Source of the DNA: Bacillus solimangrovi
GTDB taxonomy: Bacteria > Bacillota > Bacilli > Bacillales > Bacillaceae_N
Assembly: GCF_001742425.1 (NCBI RefSeq)
Contig: NZ_MJEH01000055.1
Span: forward strand, 62,001 to 126,000
Direction: 5' to 3'
DNA length: 64,000 nucleotides
Of this stretch, positions 17,729-28,793 are shown one piece after another. Positions within the stretch are counted from its first letter, which is position 1. Each line of letters begins with the position of its first letter. The position numbers and the translations under genes were made by a program. The notes beneath the pieces were generated by a model. It was not told where the DNA came from, did no database searches, and worked only from the letters and a program-made list of their open reading frames with translations.

Positions 17729-18661
17729 TTACTCCCCCTTCTTATCCGCTAACTTGATACGCGGATCAATCAAGCTATAGGCAATATCTACAAGAAGGAT
17801 TGAAACAAGTAGTAATACACTGAAGAAGACCGTTACACCCATAATAACCGAATAATCACGGTTTGAAATACTTGTTACAAAGTGCATCCCTAAGCCTGGA
17901 ATACCGAAAATTTTCTCAATGACGAAACTACCTGTTAAAATCCCAGAAACTAATGGTCCCATATAGGATACTACAGGCATCATTGCGTTACGAAGCGTAT
18001 GACGAATCGTAATTTCTCTTGCGTTTAGTCCTTTAGACTTTGCTGTTTTAATGTAATCATTGTTTATTACTTCTAACATGCTTGAACGTGTTAATCGAGC
18101 GATAAATGCCATCGGCGTTGAAGCCAATGCAAGTGCTGGTAACACCGTGTGCATAAACGTATCAAATCTTGCAACAGGGAATATTTGAAGTTTGATTGCA
18201 AGGAAATATTGCAGGGCAGATGCCATGATGAAGCTCGGTACGGAGATTCCCAGTACAGCAATAATCATAGCTGTATAATCTTGCCATTTATTATGCCTTA
18301 GAGCAGCTATAACACCGAGTAGAACACCAAATGCTAACGCTAAGAAGATTGCTTCCATCCCTAACATGAAAGAAACTGGAAAACCATCGTTAATCAAATC
18401 ATTTACCGATTGCCCTTTATACTTAAAGGATGGACCAAAATCCCATTTTGCTACTGAAACTACATAATCGACATATTGCATATACCATGGCTTGTCTAGC
18501 CCATAATACGCCTCTAAGTTCGCTTGTATTGCTGGCGGTAACTCTTTCTCACCTGTAAATGGTGAACCTGGTGCCGCACGCATTAAAAAGAATGTTACGG
18601 TTACGATGAGCCACAGCGTAAACAACATATATAATAATCGCTTGGCAATGTACTTAAACAA
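17729..18661 (-). CDS. oppB: Oligopeptide ABC transporter permease OppB
   Basis: 310 residues, six transmembrane helices, with the EAA-type loop ([21 protein letters not shown]) that contacts the ATPases. The start is TTG, preceded by GGAGG at 10 bases; [12 protein letters not shown] is the expected N-terminus. A perfect hairpin lies between this gene and oppA, which probably lowers the level of the transporter core relative to the binding protein. Confidence 0.95.
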   Translation of the reverse strand: MFKYIAKRLLYMLFTLWLIVTVTFFLMRAAPGSPFTGEKELPPAIQANLEAYYGLDKPWYMQYVDYVVSVAKWDFGPSFKYKGQSVNDLINDGFPVSFMLGMEAIFLALAFGVLLGVIAALRHNKWQDYTAMIIAVLGISVPSFIMASALQYFLAIKLQIFPVARFDTFMHTVLPALALASTPMAFIARLTRSSMLEVINNDYIKTAKSKGLNAREITIRHTLRNAMMPVVSYMGPLVSGILTGSFVIEKIFGIPGLGMHFVTSISNRDYSVIMGVTVFFSVLLLVSILLVDIAYSLIDPRIKLADKKGE

Positions 18662-18705
18662 TATGGATGCACCTCCAATTAATAGAAAAAAGCTTTCATT
18701 CAGAA

Positions 18706-18738
18706 GATAAGGTATATGGGAAACCCATATACCTTATC
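18706..18738 (-). terminator. Intercistronic hairpin between oppA and oppB
   Basis: GATAAGGTATATGGG and its exact complement form a 15-bp stem on a 3-base loop. On the minus strand only a short TTCTT tract follows, so partial termination or protection of oppA mRNA from 3' decay is likely rather than full termination. Confidence 0.75.
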
Positions 18739-18751
18739 AGTGGAATTCGAA

Positions 18752-20413
18752 TTATTCGAAATGAGCCCACTTCAATTGTACGTCACCTAAACCAGACATA
18801 ACTATACCTTTAAGGTTGTCTTCTTGTACCCAAGCATTTGTATAGAAGTAAATAGGTGCAACTGGCATTGCATCTATAAAGATTTCTTCAGCTTGCTTTA
18901 ACATAGCTGTACGTTTTTCAGGATCTGTTTCAGTTTGAGATTGCTCTAATAATGAAGCAAACTCATCATCGTGCCAACGAGTATCGTTATTACCGCCTAG
19001 CTCTTTGTAAAGCTCAAGGAAGTTCATTGGATCGTTGAAGTCACCTAACCAACCCATACGACCGATTTGGTAGTCACCTTGGTGAAGTTTTTCAATGTAA
19101 ACTGCCCATTCAGCATTTTCAAGTTCTACATTTACACCAAGGTTGTTCTTCCACATATCTTGAACAGCTTGTGCAATCTTTTGATGTGATTCACTTGTGT
19201 TGTATGAAAGTTTGATTTCTGGCATATCTTCAACACTGCTATAACCTAACTCTTCCATACCTTTTTGTAACAATTCTTTCGCTGTTTCAATATCATTATC
19301 TTTGAAATATCCTTGTTCGTTCTCTGGGAACATTGAAGGTGGAACAGCAGCCATCGCTGGGATTTCACCAGTTTTCGTAACGCTCTTTACAAGTGCTTCA
19401 CGATCGATTGCATATGAGAATGCTTTACGGATATTTGCATTGTTAAATGGTTCTTTTTCTGTGTGGAACTTGTACCAGTAAGTACCTGCAGTTGGTTTAA
19501 TATTTAATTTCCCTTCTTTTTCTAAAGAAGGAACTGCTTCTGAAGGTAATGAACCGAAGTTATCTCCAGCCCAAGTAAGTTGTCCACTTTTAAACATGTT
19601 TAACTCTGTGTTTTCATCATTAATCATAGAGAACTCAATACGCTCTAACTTAACAGTATCTTTATCCCAATAATTTTCATTTGGCTCAAGAACGATTGTA
19701 TCGTTATGACTCCACTCAGTCATCTTGAATGGACCATTAGATGTATAAAGCTCACCAGCATCTGTGTACCATTTGTCATTTTCTTTCGCGATTTTACTAT
19801 TAACCGGGAAATAAGTATAGAAAGCTGTTAACTCTAAGATGTAAGGTGTTGGGTTTTCTAATTCCACTTGTAACGTTTTCTCATCTACTGCAGTAACACC
19901 AACTTCATCAGTTGAAACTTCACCAGCATTTGCTTGTGCAGCATTTTTCAAATAGTAAAGTTGGTATGCATATTGTGCATCGTTTGCAGGATCAAGTGCC
20001 CATTTCCAAGCAAATTCAAAATCATTTGCTGTTACAGGGTCACCATTAGACCATTTTGCATCATCACGAATTGTGAATGTGTATGTTTTTAAATCTTCAG
20101 AAGTTTTGATTTCTGAAGCCATAGCTGGTTGTGGTTTACCTGATTCATCGATACGTGTTAAACCTTCAAACGTTTGTAACAATACATTACCTGAAGTTGA
20201 ATCGTTCGCTAAACTTGGGTTCAGTGAGAACGGCTCAGAAGTAATATTTGCACGGAATACTTGTTCAACAGCTTCAGTAGTAGGTTCTGTTGTTCCTTCA
20301 TCAGTTCCTTCACCAGCTCCAGGTGTTGCTTCGTTACCGCCACCAGTACATGCTGTAAGTACTAGTGAGAACGCAAGCAATAAACTAAATAATACGGATA
20401 AACGTTTCTTCAT
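18752..20413 (-). CDS. oppA: Oligopeptide-binding lipoprotein OppA
   Basis: A 553-residue extracytoplasmic peptide-binding protein. The lipobox LTAC at residues 19-22 marks lipid attachment after signal peptidase II cleavage. A Gly/Glu/Thr-rich linker (about residues 23-50) tethers the SBP_bac_5 domain, which shows NGDPVTANDFEFAWKWALDP and NANIRKAFSYAIDREALV. First gene of the operon; GGGGGAAG precedes the ATG by 9 bases. The acidic linker is common in salt-tolerant Bacillaceae. The Lrp-type gene upstream is a candidate regulator. Confidence 0.96.
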   Translation of the reverse strand: MKKRLSVLFSLLLAFSLVLTACTGGGNEATPGAGEGTDEGTTEPTTEAVEQVFRANITSEPFSLNPSLANDSTSGNVLLQTFEGLTRIDESGKPQPAMASEIKTSEDLKTYTFTIRDDAKWSNGDPVTANDFEFAWKWALDPANDAQYAYQLYYLKNAAQANAGEVSTDEVGVTAVDEKTLQVELENPTPYILELTAFYTYFPVNSKIAKENDKWYTDAGELYTSNGPFKMTEWSHNDTIVLEPNENYWDKDTVKLERIEFSMINDENTELNMFKSGQLTWAGDNFGSLPSEAVPSLEKEGKLNIKPTAGTYWYKFHTEKEPFNNANIRKAFSYAIDREALVKSVTKTGEIPAMAAVPPSMFPENEQGYFKDNDIETAKELLQKGMEELGYSSVEDMPEIKLSYNTSESHQKIAQAVQDMWKNNLGVNVELENAEWAVYIEKLHQGDYQIGRMGWLGDFNDPMNFLELYKELGGNNDTRWHDDEFASLLEQSQTETDPEKRTAMLKQAEEIFIDAMPVAPIYFYTNAWVQEDNLKGIVMSGLGDVQLKWAHFE

Positions 20414-20600
20414 ACATGCTTCCCCCTTGAAAATCTTTAATATTTGTTAAATCTGAAACCCTCAACATTATCCTTTTGAGTAACAACCACCTCCTTAAAG
20501 TTTGTCCAATAATTTGACATTATTACCCCTTAAATAGTTAAGCAATATCCAATCGAAAGATTAACGAGAAGATTCTGATAATTTAACTTATAAGTTATAA

Positions 20601-21062
20601 TTACTCATTTGATAACTCAATATATGAGAAAGAATCCTTGTAATCTTTCAATTCTAGGAAAACATCAGACTTCTCAATTCCATTTACTTTTGACAAATAG
20701 TGGTCTGTAAATTCAACCAATTTTTCATTACTTGAAAAATAAGCTTGAATCATTATATCGTATTTCCCTGCAAATGCTCCCACAAATCTTACTTCTTTAA
20801 AACTTGCTAATTCTTCAGCTACATGGTCACGGAAACCAATCTTCGTAATAATCCCAATGATAGCTTGAACATGTAGACCAATCTTATTCGGATTTGTATG
20901 TATGACAAATTCAAACACACCATTTTCAAGCATACGATTAATGCGAAAGCGCACTTTACCTTCGCTTATTCCATATTCCTTGGCAATGTCTGTGTACGGC
21001 CTACGTCCATCTTCCTGTAATGATTGCAATATTCGTAAATCTGTTTCGTCTAATTTAAGCAA
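20601..21062 (-). CDS. Lrp/AsnC-family transcriptional regulator
   Basis: About 153 residues. I chose TTG 21062 because AGGGGA lies 9 bases before it and MLKLDETDLRIL is the normal Lrp start; the frame can be extended to 21101. An N-terminal winged helix (YTDIAKEYGISEGKVRFRINRMLENG) precedes the RAM ligand domain (VGAFAGKYDIMIQAYF). These proteins sense amino acids or related effectors as oligomers. It lies between oppA and trpS, where B. subtilis has no such gene, and faces the same way as opp, so it may regulate opp or itself. Target and ligand unknown. Confidence 0.85.
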   Translation of the reverse strand: MLKLDETDLRILQSLQEDGRRPYTDIAKEYGISEGKVRFRINRMLENGVFEFVIHTNPNKIGLHVQAIIGIITKIGFRDHVAEELASFKEVRFVGAFAGKYDIMIQAYFSSNEKLVEFTDHYLSKVNGIEKSDVFLELKDYKDSFSYIELSNE

Positions 21063-21449
21063 TCTTATCATTCCCCTGCGAAAAACGTAAAAACTACACA
21101 AAACTTTAAAGAATCTTTAATAAAATAATAATCTAATTATACACACATTAATTACGGATTTTCAATAAAAATTTTTGTAGTAATGCTTTACTACAGCATT
21201 GTGACGAAATAGAAGTAGCATAAAAGCATGATAGTAAACGGTTTCGAAATTCGAAATATTTGATGCGAATTTTGTAAAAACATGAATAAATATTCATGTT
21301 TCATTTCAAAAAATCCCCCTTACATTGCTCTAGTTCAACTATAAGAGTAGGAACAACACATTCGTATTACATTTTTTTCATTTAATTTAATATATTGTAA
21401 ATAATTATACATGATAACATGTGAACTAGAAATATTTATTTATCACTAT

Positions 21450-21478
21450 TTGTAAATTAAAACATTTTTAAGTATAAT
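21450..21478 (+). promoter_or_regulatory. Promoter of the trpS T-box transcript
   Basis: TTGTAA (21450) and TATAAT (21473) are 17 bases apart, placing the transcript start near 21485, just ahead of the T-box leader. Confidence 0.6.
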
Positions 21479-21489
21479 GTTTTAAAGCT

Positions 21490-21772
21490 TAAATAACTTA
21501 CGTGCAATGAGAAAGAATAGTACATTTTATTATCGTTTCATAGAGAGCTTGTGGTTGGTGCGAACAAGTAGCGATATAGAATGGAATGGACTTTTGAGCA
21601 CTCAATCTGAACATGTATTACTTACATCAGTAGGAATTGACGTGAATGTCTACACGATATCATAGACTCAGTTTTCAACTGGTATTAAGTGATTTCTTTC
21701 TTTAAGAAATAATTAGGGTGGCACCACGGTCCATTCGTCCCTAGCAACATTGGGGATGAATGGGCTTTTTTC
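21490..21772 (+). promoter_or_regulatory. Tryptophan T-box leader of trpS
   Basis: A tRNA-sensing leader that lets transcription continue when uncharged tRNA-Trp binds. Stem I elements AGAGAGCTTGTGGTTGGTGCG (split over the stem) are followed by GAA-TGG-AC at 21584-21591, where TGG is the Trp specifier codon. The T-box AGGGTGGCACCACGG is at 21715-21729; its UGGC can pair with a GCCA 3' end, as expected for tRNA-Trp. The terminator stem (CCATTCGTCCCT / GGGGATGAATGG, 21731-21762) ends in six Ts. Confidence 0.93.
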
Positions 21773-21814
21773 GTCTTAATAAGCGAATATTAACAATTAA
21801 ATTTATTGGAGTGA

Positions 21815-22816
<1,002 letters not shown>

Positions 22817-22836
22817 AATCAAATTCTCAAGACATA

Positions 22837-22868
22837 TTAAAAGCAGCCGAAATAACGGCTGCTTTTAA
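22837..22868. terminator. Bidirectional terminator between trpS and yjbA
   Basis: A 13-bp perfect stem (TTAAAAGCAGCCG / CGGCTGCTTTTAA) with a 6-base loop. The right arm contains the yjbA stop codon. Confidence 0.9.
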
Positions 22869-23611
22869 TTAACCTTTTGTCCATTTTCAAGCTCCCAAAG
22901 TTTTTCAAAAAAAGGTTGACCTTTTATTAATCCTTCACATATTAATTCATGACGGTTTGTCCAACCAAGTTTCATTTCTTCGTAGAGCTTTCTCCAAATC
23001 TGTTCAAATTTCATCACTTGTACTTCATGATATTTCTCTGGATTCCACTCTGTATACCAATATCGAATTTGTGCAGGATTTTCTGATGCTTTTATTTGGT
23101 CAAGTGCCATGAACAATAACTGCTTTAATTGTCGTTCCTTACGTGTAAGGCCGTTCATCACAAGTGGTTCAGGAGAAAGAATATGATGCTCTTTCATCAT
23201 TTCTTCCTTCGAAAATACATATTCTGTGAACGGCTCATTTTCAACCATTTCATACACAAGACGTTCCTGCCTCGGAATAAGGCGGCTTTTTCGAATAGGA
23301 AGTGTATACCCTATCGTATCAACCGCAAGAATATCGTTCCCATCAGTTAGTATGAAACAATATTCAAGTTGAATTCGCTCATGGTTTCGCCGTACATAAC
23401 TTTTCTGAAATACATCATCTAACAAATTTTTAGGTATCTCGGCTAAATCATTTTCTATGTAACGAAATAATGGTGTGTTTACTTTCAATAAGGGTGCTTG
23501 ATCAAGGAGTTCGACGGTATCGGTTTTTCTCCATTCATGGAAAGAACAAACATTATAACCGTTCTCTTCGCCTTCAAACCAATTGACCCATACGTCATGC
23601 AAATATAACAT
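22865..23611 (-). CDS. yjbA: YjbA family protein (UPF0736 / DUF3603)
   Basis: 248 residues, conserved in Bacilli next to trpS and opp, function unknown. The N-terminus [20 protein letters not shown] and the segments [17 protein letters not shown] and [14 protein letters not shown] are characteristic. ATG 23611 is chosen because GTGAGGGG lies 7 bases before it; a frame five residues longer exists. Soluble, with a charged helical C-terminus ([17 protein letters not shown]). Confidence 0.92.
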   Translation of the reverse strand: MLYLHDVWVNWFEGEENGYNVCSFHEWRKTDTVELLDQAPLLKVNTPLFRYIENDLAEIPKNLLDDVFQKSYVRRNHERIQLEYCFILTDGNDILAVDTIGYTLPIRKSRLIPRQERLVYEMVENEPFTEYVFSKEEMMKEHHILSPEPLVMNGLTRKERQLKQLLFMALDQIKASENPAQIRYWYTEWNPEKYHEVQVMKFEQIWRKLYEEMKLGWTNRHELICEGLIKGQPFFEKLWELENGQKVN

Positions 23612-23696
23612 GCTCATTCCCCTCACTTCATCAGTATGTATCCTACAGTATGTCCGCTCTTGAGTAATTTATTCCATGTAAAGAAACGATTACATT

Positions 23697-23906
23697 TTAC
23701 TGCTTAGATAACGGCCAATATATACTAAGCCATATGAGCAACATACCGATAGGAAGCAAGGAACACTCCACCCTTTGACTCGTAAATCGAATATACTCCC
23801 CTACACCGTGACCGATTGTAAGCATATTCAAATAAATAATTGCACTAACTCCACCCGATACTGCAAGTCCAAACCCAATTAAAAAAAAGAATAGCCTAAA
23901 AATCAT
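23697..23906 (-). CDS. Small membrane protein (69 aa), unknown function
   Basis: Two hydrophobic helices (FFFLIGFGLAVSGGVSAII and LLPIGMLLIWLSIYWPL) separated by a polar loop. ATG 23906 gives a plausible N-terminus (MIFRLF); an upstream TTG at 23918 is possible. The ribosome binding site is only moderate. It lies between yjaZ and yjbA, where similar small membrane genes occur in related Bacillaceae. Not recognised. Confidence 0.6.
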   Translation of the reverse strand: MIFRLFFFLIGFGLAVSGGVSAIIYLNMLTIGHGVGEYIRFTSQRVECSLLPIGMLLIWLSIYWPLSKQ

Positions 23907-24111
23907 ATGCCATCCCAAATCTTATATCTAATATCTTGCTCCACCTTTTCATTCCATCACCGCTTGTCCTTTTTCTATCATTGTATGCGGAGTATAAGTG
24001 AATATGATTAACAGATGAAGCATACCTTTATCGTTGGGTGACAAGAACAATAATTGACTTGCCACCACTTAATGAATTCATTTAATAAGAAGTCACGATG
24101 AAAGTGGACTA

Positions 24112-24918
24112 CTATTCCCAGCCGATTTGTTCTAAAAACTTCTTTTTTGGAATGTTAGGTAAATCTTTTGCTTGTGTGTGATGTTTGTCTACATAGTTCT
24201 TAACGATCTGAAACCCAAGAAAATATCCTAGCCATTTTGGAACCCCTTTTCCTCCATATAAAAGATTTCGAGTAGACGGATTATAACGTTCTTTTTCATA
24301 TCCTTTTATATATTTATTCCATAATTGTTCACTATCTTTCTCTTTATATAATGAGGTCCACGGTGCTAGTGCTTGTTTTCCGAAACGTTCTAACACTGCA
24401 CATTCTGCCATACCTTCCATTAACATTACGTCTGTCACTGTTTCTGGGTTACCTTTTTTCTTTATATAAAACGTATGATGGTATTCATGAGTTAGTAATG
24501 ATTTTATTTCAGTTTCATCGTTACGTGAACTAACGAATAGGAAGACTGCTTTTGAATATGAAAGACCACTTTTACCCTTAAAAAATTGTTGAATTAAGCG
24601 AATATTATGATCAGAGGGGAATATATACACTTGAACACTTGGTCCCTGCCACTCTTTTTTTAGTTTTTCATAATCAGTATGAATGATGGACCAATAATCT
24701 TTTTTTATTAGTTCACTAACTTCACTTTGAACATTTGTCCGATGTGTGAACATTCCATGATGATTTAGATGGCGTTGAATTTCAATATGGCTCGCATCTG
24801 TGAAAAGATCATCAATTGGCTCAATGATTTTATCTAAATAAAGTTGTTTACGATTGAATGTTTGACGCCATCTTTTGACATATTCTTGCAACCATTTATC
24901 AGTTCGCTGGACGGACAT
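24112..24918 (-). CDS. yjaZ: YjaZ family putative zinc protease (DUF2268)
   Basis: 268 residues. A zincin motif is visible in LLTHEYHHTFY (HEYHH) with a downstream glutamate in MEGMAECAVLERFG, typical of DUF2268 predicted Zn-dependent proteases. ATG 24918 (MSVQRTDKWLQEY) is preferred; GTG 24927 sits too close to GAGAGG. No signal peptide, so cytoplasmic. Function unproven. Neighbour of fabF in B. subtilis; here an LCP gene lies in between. Confidence 0.85.
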   Translation of the reverse strand: MSVQRTDKWLQEYVKRWRQTFNRKQLYLDKIIEPIDDLFTDASHIEIQRHLNHHGMFTHRTNVQSEVSELIKKDYWSIIHTDYEKLKKEWQGPSVQVYIFPSDHNIRLIQQFFKGKSGLSYSKAVFLFVSSRNDETEIKSLLTHEYHHTFYIKKKGNPETVTDVMLMEGMAECAVLERFGKQALAPWTSLYKEKDSEQLWNKYIKGYEKERYNPSTRNLLYGGKGVPKWLGYFLGFQIVKNYVDKHHTQAKDLPNIPKKKFLEQIGWE

Positions 24919-25144
24919 CTGCTTCACATCCTCTCTTAACGACTAATTTATGTTAAAATATAAGAAAAGGTGTGCCCAATCAAATGTGGGAACGCCTTAA
25001 GATTACTATTAAACTACTAAACAAGCATTATGTTCATTCGTGACGGTTCGACAAGTAATATTGAATTTTTCTAAAAAACTCTTTACGAATACATAATTTG
25101 GCGGTAAATTAGTGTTTGGACTATTAGAAAGGGTGAAACATAGG

Positions 25145-26155
25145 ATGGCATCAACAAGAATTGTTCGCCGTAAGAAACGGAAGAACAAGAAAAAGTTCCG
25201 CTTACTCCTCTTTTTTATATTATTTTTTGGTACAGCAATTGGCTACAGTGCTTACGAATTTAATGTAGGAGCTAGAGGCAATGATGATGATATTAATTCA
25301 GAGGTCCCAGAAGTAGAAGAACCTGAATTCAAAGGTTCCGAAAACGAATTCGGTAAGACAAACATATTACTACTAGGTACTGATACTACGTCAGCTAAAG
25401 GCGGTCGTACAGATACAATAATGATTGCACAATACGATCCTGAAAATGGAACAGCAAAGCTTGCATCAATTATGCGAGATAGCTACGTATCCATTCCAGG
25501 TTATGGTTATAACAAAATGAATACGGCGTATGTATTTGGTGGAGCTGAACTCGTTCGACAAACGATTAAAGAAAACTTTAATATTGATGTACAATATTAC
25601 GCTCTTGTAAACTTTGATGGATTTACAGAAATTGTTGATGAATTGGCTCCTAAAGGTATCGATATTGATGTTGAAAAATCAATGAACTACGTTGACAGAG
25701 CAGGTGGACTATACATTGACTTACAAGAAGGACAACAAAAATTAGATGGAGAGCAATTACTTCATTACGCTCGCTTCCGCCACGATTCAGAAAGTGATTT
25801 CGGTCGTGTCCGTCGTCAACAACAAGTGATTGAAGCTGTTAAGGATGAACTTATTAGTGTTAAAGGTGTATTAAAACTTCCTAGAATGCTAGGTATGATT
25901 CAACCGTACTTAAAAACTGATATTTCTGAAGTTGAAATGCTCGGTTTAGGTAAAGACTTTCTCTTAAATACGCCTGATAATATTGAAACGTTACGTATCC
26001 CTATTGATGGAACATATTCGAATTCATATTATGAACATGCTGGTTCAGTTCTCGCACTTGATGAATCAGAAAATCGCCAAGCACTTGACGAATTTTTCAA
26101 CAGTGATAACACACAAACAGCTATCAATGATGCAGAAGACGAACCGAATAGTTAA
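25145..26155 (+). CDS. LytR-CpsA-Psr (LCP) family cell-wall protein
   Basis: 336 residues; LCP enzymes transfer wall teichoic acid or other anionic polymers from undecaprenyl phosphate to peptidoglycan. A very basic cytoplasmic N-terminus (RRKKRKNKKKFR) precedes one transmembrane helix near residues 21-42 and the extracellular LCP domain. Catalytic Asp/Arg motifs are intact: LLLGTDTTSAKGGRTDTIMI, ASIMRDSYV and RFRHDSESDFGRVRRQQQ. ATG 25145 is preferred (AAAGGGTG 9 bases before); GTG 25112 would add 11 residues. No counterpart lies here in B. subtilis. Confidence 0.9.
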   Translation: MASTRIVRRKKRKNKKKFRLLLFFILFFGTAIGYSAYEFNVGARGNDDDINSEVPEVEEPEFKGSENEFGKTNILLLGTDTTSAKGGRTDTIMIAQYDPENGTAKLASIMRDSYVSIPGYGYNKMNTAYVFGGAELVRQTIKENFNIDVQYYALVNFDGFTEIVDELAPKGIDIDVEKSMNYVDRAGGLYIDLQEGQQKLDGEQLLHYARFRHDSESDFGRVRRQQQVIEAVKDELISVKGVLKLPRMLGMIQPYLKTDISEVEMLGLGKDFLLNTPDNIETLRIPIDGTYSNSYYEHAGSVLALDESENRQALDEFFNSDNTQTAINDAEDEPNS

Positions 26156-26158
26156 TAT

Positions 26159-26199
26159 GAAACCTACGCCTCATATATATTGAAGCGTGGGTTTTTACT
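26159..26199 (+). terminator. Terminator after the LCP gene
   Basis: AAACCTACGCCTCA pairs with TGAAGCGTGGGTTT with one mismatch and one G-U pair, followed by Ts. Confidence 0.75.
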
Positions 26200-26263
26200 T
26201 ATACTGTTTGTTTAGTTTAAAAAAACATCCCATTCGTTCGTTTGCACTAAATATATAATTATA

Positions 26264-26295
26264 GAAAAGCACCTGAACGTATTCAGGTGCTTTTC
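26264..26295 (-). terminator. Terminator of fabF
   Basis: A 14-bp perfect stem (GAAAAGCACCTGAA with its complement) on a 4-base loop, seven bases beyond the fabF stop. Confidence 0.85.
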
Positions 26296-26301
26296 ACGAC
26301 A

Positions 26302-27543
26302 TTACCCATTATATTTTTTAAATACTAGTGTAGCGTTGTGTCCACCAAAACCAAGTGAGTTGCTTAATACCGCATTAACTTCTTGCTTACGTGCTTCATT
26401 TGGTACATAGTCTAAGTCACACTCTGGATCAGGTGTCTCATAATTGATAGTCGGTGGCAATACAGAATCTGTAATTGCTTTAACTGAGAAAATAGCTTCA
26501 ATTCCACCAGCAGCACCGAGTAAGTGACCTGTCATCGATTTAGTTGAACTAATTGCAAGTTTGTTCGCATGTTCACCAAATACTTCTTTAATTGCCATCG
26601 TTTCAAATTTATCATTATATTCTGTACTTGTACCGTGAGCATTCATATAGTCAATTTGTTCAGGCTGTAATCCTGCATCTTCAATTGCTTGTCTCATTGC
26701 TCGAACACCACCTTCTCCTCCTGGAGCTGGTGCGGTAATATGGTGTGCATCTCCAGTAGCACCATATCCAACAATTTCAGCATATATTTTTGCACCACGT
26801 TTTTGAGCATGCTCTAATGATTCAAGCACAAGAATTCCAGCGCCTTCTCCCATTACGAAACCATCACGATTTTTATCAAATGGTCGACTTGCTTTTGTAG
26901 GATCGTCACTGAACGAGAGTGCACGTGCTGTACTAAATCCAGCAACAGCCATTGAAGTAATCGGTGCTTCCGTTCCACCAGTAATCATCACATCAGCGTC
27001 ACCTCGTTGAATCACTTTAAATGCATCACCAATTGAATTTGCCCCTGAAGCACATGCAGTTACTGTACAAGAATTAATTCCTTTTGCACCTAACGCAATA
27101 GATACTTGGCCAGCAGCCATATCAGGGATCATCATCGGAACGAAGAACGGACTTACGCGTCGATATCCTTTCTCCTGAAAGATATTAAACTGCTGTTCGT
27201 GTGTTTCCATTCCACCAATGCCTGATCCGATCCAGACACCAGTACGTGGAGCGATTTCTTCAGTAATTTCTAAATTTGCATCTTTAACAGCTTCAAATGA
27301 AGCTGCCATTGCAAATTGTGTGAAACGATCCATCTTACGAGCTTCTTTTCGATCCATGAATTCAGTTGGATCAAAATCTGTAGCTTCTGCAGCAACTTTT
27401 GCAGGGAACTTGTCAGCATCCACTCTCGTAAGCATGCCTATACCTGAATCACCATTTAAAATACGTGCCCATGTCGTCTCTACATCGTTTCCGAGGGGTG
27501 TCACTGCTCCTAAACCTGTAACTACTACACGTTGTTTTTCCAT
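26302..27543 (-). CDS. fabF: 3-oxoacyl-ACP synthase II (FabF)
   Basis: A 413-residue KAS II that elongates acyl-ACP with malonyl-ACP in fatty acid synthesis. The catalytic triad is visible: C164 in [10 protein letters not shown], His in [11 protein letters not shown], His in [15 protein letters not shown]. Length is exact for the family. It follows fabH by about 90 bases on the same strand and is probably cotranscribed under FapR control. Confidence 0.97.
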   Translation of the reverse strand: MEKQRVVVTGLGAVTPLGNDVETTWARILNGDSGIGMLTRVDADKFPAKVAAEATDFDPTEFMDRKEARKMDRFTQFAMAASFEAVKDANLEITEEIAPRTGVWIGSGIGGMETHEQQFNIFQEKGYRRVSPFFVPMMIPDMAAGQVSIALGAKGINSCTVTACASGANSIGDAFKVIQRGDADVMITGGTEAPITSMAVAGFSTARALSFSDDPTKASRPFDKNRDGFVMGEGAGILVLESLEHAQKRGAKIYAEIVGYGATGDAHHITAPAPGGEGGVRAMRQAIEDAGLQPEQIDYMNAHGTSTEYNDKFETMAIKEVFGEHANKLAISSTKSMTGHLLGAAGGIEAIFSVKAITDSVLPPTINYETPDPECDLDYVPNEARKQEVNAVLSNSLGFGGHNATLVFKKYNG

Positions 27544-27634
27544 ATATTATGACTCTCCTTCTATTTTAAAATAAATACTATTTTCAATATATATTAGACA
27601 TTAGAACTACCACTTCAATTAAATAGGTATCCGT

Positions 27635-28567
27635 TTATCTACCCCAACGTAATGCAATAGCCCCCCATGTGAGACCACCACCAAAGCCAACCATTACGAG
27701 TACGTCATCATCCTTAATCTTTCCATCTTCAATTTCTTCCATAAGGGCAATAGGTATCGACGCTGAAGAAGTATTTCCATATTTATGGACCGTTTTAGAC
27801 ATTTTCTCAATTGGTAATTCAAGCCGTTGTCTAGACGCTTCCATAATACGAATGTTTGCTTGATGAGGAATTAAGAAATCAACATCTTCTTTCGTTAACC
27901 CTGCTTTATCTAATACATTAAGAGCAGATTCACCCATCTGACGCACTGCAAACTTAAACACTTCTCGGCCATTCATTTTGATAAATTCATCTTGATATAA
28001 ATGTTGTGTCCCAACACCATCTGCTCCAAGCTCAAATGAAAGAATTCCTCGACCATCTGATACTGGTCCTATAACCGCAGCTCCTGCTCCATCTCCAAAC
28101 AACACTGCTGTGTTTCTATCTTCCCAATCTACGATTGATGATAGCTTTTCAGCGCCAATAACGAGAACATTTTTGTACACACCATTCTGAATAAATTGCT
28201 GTGCAGTAATCACACCGTACATGAAACCAGCACATGCAGCACTAAGGTCCATTGCTGCTGCATTCTTCGCACCTAAGCGCTCCTGTACATAACAAGCGAC
28301 AGATGGAAAAGGATGATCAGGTGTGACAGTTGCAATGAGAATTAAATCAATATCTTTCGCATCTACATTCGCATTTTCCAAAGCTTCTTTTGCAGCATAA
28401 TAAGACATATCCGATGTCTTGATATCATCATTGGCAATTCGCCTTTCCTCAATCCCTGTTCGAGAACGAATCCACTCATCTGATGTTTCAACCATTTTTT
28501 CCAAATCTTGATTAGTTAAGACTCTTTCAGGTAAATAACGTCCCATTCCTAAAATACCAACATTCAT
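27635..28567 (-). CDS. fabH: 3-oxoacyl-ACP synthase III (FabH)
   Basis: A 310-residue initiating condensing enzyme that joins acyl-CoA and malonyl-ACP; in Bacillus it prefers branched starters. Triad: C112 in [11 protein letters not shown], His in [11 protein letters not shown], Asn in [17 protein letters not shown] precedes the ATG. First gene of fabH-fabF. Promoter and FapR-like operator lie about 95-140 bases upstream. Confidence 0.97.
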   Translation of the reverse strand: MNVGILGMGRYLPERVLTNQDLEKMVETSDEWIRSRTGIEERRIANDDIKTSDMSYYAAKEALENANVDAKDIDLILIATVTPDHPFPSVACYVQERLGAKNAAAMDLSAACAGFMYGVITAQQFIQNGVYKNVLVIGAEKLSSIVDWEDRNTAVLFGDGAGAAVIGPVSDGRGILSFELGADGVGTQHLYQDEFIKMNGREVFKFAVRQMGESALNVLDKAGLTKEDVDFLIPHQANIRIMEASRQRLELPIEKMSKTVHKYGNTSSASIPIALMEEIEDGKIKDDDVLVMVGFGGGLTWGAIALRWGR

Positions 28568-28660
28568 AGGAACATCTCCTTTTCAAAATAAAGATTCACT
28601 TAATATAAGTGAACGATATCAATACTACAACATATAAAAAACATATTATTTTTAGAAGTA

Positions 28661-28709
28661 ATTATTATGACTTGGTACTAATTTTATATGAAATTACTTT
28701 ATGAATCAA
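28661..28709 (-). promoter_or_regulatory. fabH promoter with FapR-like operator
   Basis: On the minus strand TTGATT (28709-28704), a 17-base spacer and TAAAAT (28686-28681) form a sigma-A promoter. Directly over the start region lies AATTAGTACCAAGTCATAAT, matching the FapR operator pattern (TTAGTACCnnGTC) known from Bacillus fatty acid genes. FapR would repress here until malonyl-CoA rises. fapR itself is not in the window. Confidence 0.75.
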
Positions 28710-28747
28710 GAAACTCATCTTCTCGGATGAACAAATTTTTAAAAAAA

Positions 28748-28782
28748 TATAAAAAAAACAGAAAAGGATTCATCCCTTTCTG
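28748..28782 (-). terminator. Terminator of comZ
   Basis: On the minus strand CAGAAAGGG pairs with CCTTTTCTG (one mismatch) over a 6-base loop, followed by a run of eight Ts. Confidence 0.8.
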
Positions 28783-28793
28783 CTAAAAAATCT

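Noticed and set aside
20073-20450. A 125-residue open frame antisense to oppA.
   Set aside because: It mirrors the oppA codon pattern, has no ribosome binding site and covers the signal peptide region of a certain gene.
27218-27574. A 118-residue open frame antisense to fabF.
   Set aside because: Shadow of a certain gene with no own signals.
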